Part shown: piece after piece, positions 61,628 to 64,000 of the stretch
Position numbering within the stretch: position 1 is the first letter of the stretch
How the letters are laid out: each line of letters begins with the position of its first letter
Assembly: GCA_036513315.1 (NCBI GenBank)
Contig: DATBZF010000031.1
Span: 1-64,000, forward strand
Direction of reading: 5' to 3'
Origin: Roseiarcus sp036513315
Lineage (GTDB): Bacteria > Pseudomonadota > Alphaproteobacteria > Rhizobiales > Beijerinckiaceae
Length of the DNA stretch: 64,000 nt
Translations under genes and position numbers: made by a program
Notes under the pieces: generated by a model
What the model saw: only the letters and a program-made list of their open reading frames with translations
Databases searched by the model: none
Told to the model about the DNA's origin: nothing

Positions 61628-63032
61628 GATTCGATGCTCCTGTGTTCGACGCGCCGGCGCCGGAGCTGCTTGGCGCGACGGCGTCCGACGCTTTGACGGT
61701 GAGGGAATCGACTGAAAAATTGAGCGACTGGAGCTTGTTCGTGATCGAACCGCGCTCATTTTCGATCAGCTTGAGCGTGTCCGATTTGTCGGCTTGGATG
61801 GTGACGCTCAAACTCCCATTGTTCAGTCGCATCTGGATCGTCAAAGCGCCGAGGCTCGCCGGATTCAATTGGACATCGAGCTCTTTTACCGGCGCCATTC
61901 GCGCCGAATTGGCGCTATCGGCGGGCGTTCCTGATGGCGCGGCGTCGTTGCTTTGCGACGCCAATTCTCCCGCGGCGCTTGCGACGACATCGGCAAGCTG
62001 AGCGACCGACGCCGACAACAGGCCGTTTGCAGAAATCGCGTTGACGCTCGCCAGCGCCGCGCTGGAGACGGCCGACGCTGTCTGCCCGGCGGCGGATGTC
62101 GTTTCCTGGTCGACGCGTCCGGTCCCGCCGGACGCGCGATCCTGCGCGCCGGCGCCGTGATTGTTCTGTTGGGTCTGGTCGCCGCTCGCCGCGCCGGATG
62201 CGGCGCCCACCGCATCGGACAAGGAACCGGATGCCTGATCGCTGCGCAGGCCTCGGAGGGAATCGGCCCCGGGCGAATTATTTGCCGCTGGCCGCGTCGA
62301 CGCGCCGGTCGCGGATTGTATCTTGGCCGCGGTTGGATCGAGCCCGAGATAAGTGATCGACCGCGTGACGTTCACCGCGACCGGCGGCGTCGCGGAATTG
62401 CTTAACCCCGCCTGCGTTGCGGTTGCGAGAGTGGCGTCGGAAGGCATGGCGTGTTCAGTCGCCGCGCCCGCACTTGCCTTGCCGGCGACCGACGCCGTCG
62501 CGGCGGCGAGCGTCGCTAAAGTCGGCGCCGAAGTAGCCGATGCAGGCGAACCTGGCGCTGGCGCGCCGCCGGCGCCCGTCAAGCCCCCCATCAACGAAGC
62601 CCAGCCGATGTTCGCGAGCGCTGAGGCGTCCGCGCTGGTCTCGCTATCGGCTTTCGACGCCTTGGTCTCGACATCGGGCGAGTCCGCGGTCAGCGTCGAA
62701 GCAAGTCGCTTGTCCAGGGCCGACAATACGCCTGCTCTCAAACTATGAAGCGTGGAAATGGATCGCCACGATGCGACGGTCGGCGCCGACTCGTCGGCCG
62801 ATTGCGCCAAAAGCTGCGCCGCCGCGTTGGCCGCGCTATTGGCGTCCGCCGGCGCGCCGGCGGGTTGAGTCTGCCCCGAGGAATCGCCAAGCGCACCCAG
62901 CAAGGCGTCAAACGACGAACTATCCTGGGAATCGGACGCGCCTCCCGCGCCGCGGTCGCCGACCAAAGCGCCGGAGGCGAGATTAAGCGGCGCCTGCATG
63001 GCGCCTTGCGGGGGCAGGCCAAGGTTCGTCAT
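61467..63032 (-). CDS. fliK: Flagellar hook-length control protein FliK (MotD)
   Basis: 521 residues, Ala/Ser/Thr-rich and poorly ordered for 340 residues, as in FliK rulers. The C-terminal Flg_hook domain (about 365-450) has KELDVQLNPASLGALTIQMRLNNGSLSVTIQADKSDTLKLIENERGSITNKLQSLNF (in parts). After it comes a Gln/Gly/Asn-rich tail. Switches export specificity when the hook is finished. ATG overlaps the motC stop by 4 bp. Known as MotD in Sinorhizobium. Confidence 0.93.
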   Translation of the reverse strand: MTNLGLPPQGAMQAPLNLASGALVGDRGAGGASDSQDSSSFDALLGALGDSSGQTQPAGAPADANSAANAAAQLLAQSADESAPTVASWRSISTLHSLRAGVLSALDKRLASTLTADSPDVETKASKADSETSADASALANIGWASLMGGLTGAGGAPAPGSPASATSAPTLATLAAATASVAGKASAGAATEHAMPSDATLATATQAGLSNSATPPVAVNVTRSITYLGLDPTAAKIQSATGASTRPAANNSPGADSLRGLRSDQASGSLSDAVGAASGAASGDQTQQNNHGAGAQDRASGGTGRVDQETTSAAGQTASAVSSAALASVNAISANGLLSASVAQLADVVASAAGELASQSNDAAPSGTPADSANSARMAPVKELDVQLNPASLGALTIQMRLNNGSLSVTIQADKSDTLKLIENERGSITNKLQSLNFSVDSLTVKASDAVAPSSSGAGASNTGASNHGQAQQGQSGQTADGSRGGRFSQGAGDQRQSARQDRQGAGDTGGDSNFGHRVI

Positions 63033-64000
63033 GGCGCGACCTCGCTCGTCGGATGCTGGGATTTCGCCAGAGCCGCTTCGGCGAGTTGAATCGTCACGAC
63101 GGCCGGATCGTCCGCCGCCATCGCCGGTGGGGTCGCCGATGGCGTCAGCGGCTTTTCACGAATGCGGCGCGCGACATTTCGCGCCGCCGCGAGCAGGGCC
63201 GCGTCCCGCTTCGAAAGCTTTTTGGCGTCGATCGCCTGCAATTGGGCGAGACCGGATTCGTATTGGTCGGTCAGGCTTCGCGCCGCCGCCTGATAGAGCC
63301 GGCCCCGCGCTTCGTCGCCGCTATCGGCCTGTGCGAGCGACAGCGCTTTGGTCGCGGCGACATCGGTCATGGGAATTTTGCCGCCCACCAGCGCGGTGCG
63401 CGCGATCGTGAGAAAGAAGGCGCGGCGATCGTCGCCGCTGAGAGTTTCCGTCATCCGTTCGAGTTTCGGAAAATTGTCGACGTCATCGGCGAGGCCAAGA
63501 CGGATCACCGTGGCGGTGAAGCTCCTCAGGAAATGATCGGCATAGGGCGATTTTGGAAAACGGCCGAGATATTGTTCCGCCAGCGTCGCGAATTTATCCG
63601 CGTCTCGCACATTGTCGCCGATCAGAAAAACCTCGCGGCGCAGCGCGGCCTCTTCGACGAGGCCGCCTGGCATCAGCAGCCGCGCGAGATCGAGAAGCGC
63701 GACGGCCTTTTTGCGGTCGATCGTCGTTAGAAGCACCGATTGGACAAAGGCGATCTGGCCGCCGAGCGCCGGGTCGAGCGATCTGGGATCGACGTCGCCC
63801 AATAATTTCAGCGCTTCCGCTTCATGGCTGAGCACATAGGCGAGCGCCCCCCGCATCATTTTTTCCTCGTCAGCGGGGAGCGCGTGGCTGTCGATCAGAT
63901 GCATGACGACGCGAGGCTGGCCGCCGCTGAGGGCGAAGACGATCGCGGCGCGTGCTTCGCGCGGCTTTCGCCAGACTTCCGGCTTGGTCGCCAGAAGCGC
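63029..64000 (-). CDS. motC: Motility protein MotC, N-terminus beyond window edge
   Basis: The frame stays open to the last base of the window. The 32 upstream codons before the ATG at 63904 encode KPEVWRKPREARAAIVFALSGGQPRVV, which is typical of MotC, so 5' sequence is missing. Continuing blocks: LPADEEKMMRGALAYVLSHEAEALKLLGDVDPRSL, GGQIAFVQSVLLT, LLDLARLLMPGGLVEEAALRRE, YADHFLRSF. MotC is a periplasmic protein that binds MotB in rhizobial stators. motC and fliK share a 4-bp overlap, and motB is expected upstream. Confidence 0.9.
   Translation of the reverse strand, partial: ALLATKPEVWRKPREARAAIVFALSGGQPRVVMHLIDSHALPADEEKMMRGALAYVLSHEAEALKLLGDVDPRSLDPALGGQIAFVQSVLLTTIDRKKAVALLDLARLLMPGGLVEEAALRREVFLIGDNVRDADKFATLAEQYLGRFPKSPYADHFLRSFTATVIRLGLADDVDNFPKLERMTETLSGDDRRAFFLTIARTALVGGKIPMTDVAATKALSLAQADSGDEARGRLYQAAARSLTDQYESGLAQLQAIDAKKLSKRDAALLAAARNVARRIREKPLTPSATPPAMAADDPAVVTIQLAEAALAKSQHPTSEVAP

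Noticed and set aside
1..64000. tRNA, rRNA, CRISPR array, riboswitch, intact insertion sequence
   Set aside because: None was recognised by eye; a covariance-model scan would be needed to exclude small RNAs.

Overview
The window is a high-GC alphaproteobacterial chromosome segment, most likely from the order Hyphomicrobiales (Rhizobiales). The evidence is a colinear flagellar block (rem/ftcR, flgE, flgK, flgL, flaF, flbT, flgD, fliQ, flhA, fliR) with a convergent motC-fliK-lytic transglycosylase operon, the bolA / J-domain / cobS / cobT neighbourhood, and a CtrA-type box in front of rem. Family-level placement (for example Beijerinckiaceae or Methylocystaceae) is only a guess. No rRNA, tRNA, CRISPR array or intact insertion sequence was seen.

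Layout. 1-3.6 kb: a less orderly stretch with a 5'-truncated FemAB/GNAT-like gene, a decayed ssb copy, small hypothetical genes and a TonB-like protein. 3.6-4.5 kb: an alpha/beta hydrolase. 4.5-9.3 kb (minus strand): a cell-surface O-acylation locus with one MBOAT acyltransferase, three different SGNH hydrolase-like proteins and a small membrane protein. 9.4-11.2 kb: an L,D-transpeptidase, a YggS-type PLP protein and rpmB. 11.3-16.1 kb (minus): J-domain protein, cobS, DUF29 protein, FMN reductase and cobT, with bolA divergent. 17-26 kb: a YafK-type lipoprotein, accA, a nuclease-ligase pair, xerD with a small unannotated-looking membrane gene, and ruvCAB.

26.2-27.4 kb: an Xre-RES toxin-antitoxin pair with a palindrome in its promoter. 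27.6-32.3 kb: a branched-chain-amino-acid-type ABC importer with fused LivH-LivM permeases, preceded by a perfect 18-bp palindrome. 33-36.2 kb: a Kup potassium transporter, a REP-like inverted repeat and a tartrate/D-malate-type dehydrogenase. 36.4-39.6 kb: a divergently arranged sugar-type ABC importer.

39.8-64 kb: the motility region. The master regulator rem/ftcR is separated from flgE by about 8.5 kb of accessory genes: a DUF1217 protein, a TPR-glycosyltransferase-DUF6165 fusion, an ATP-grasp protein, a PilZ protein, a proline-rich repeat protein and a leucine-rich-repeat protein with a beta-helix-like front part. Hook, junction, flagellin-control (flaF/flbT) and export-gate genes follow, then small chaperone-like genes, a FliL-like protein and a sugar-type formyltransferase. 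The convergent motC-fliK-transglycosylase operon closes the window. The glycosyltransferase, ATP-grasp and formyltransferase genes together suggest a flagellin (or hook-protein) modification pathway, which I consider the most promising candidate for undescribed biology here.
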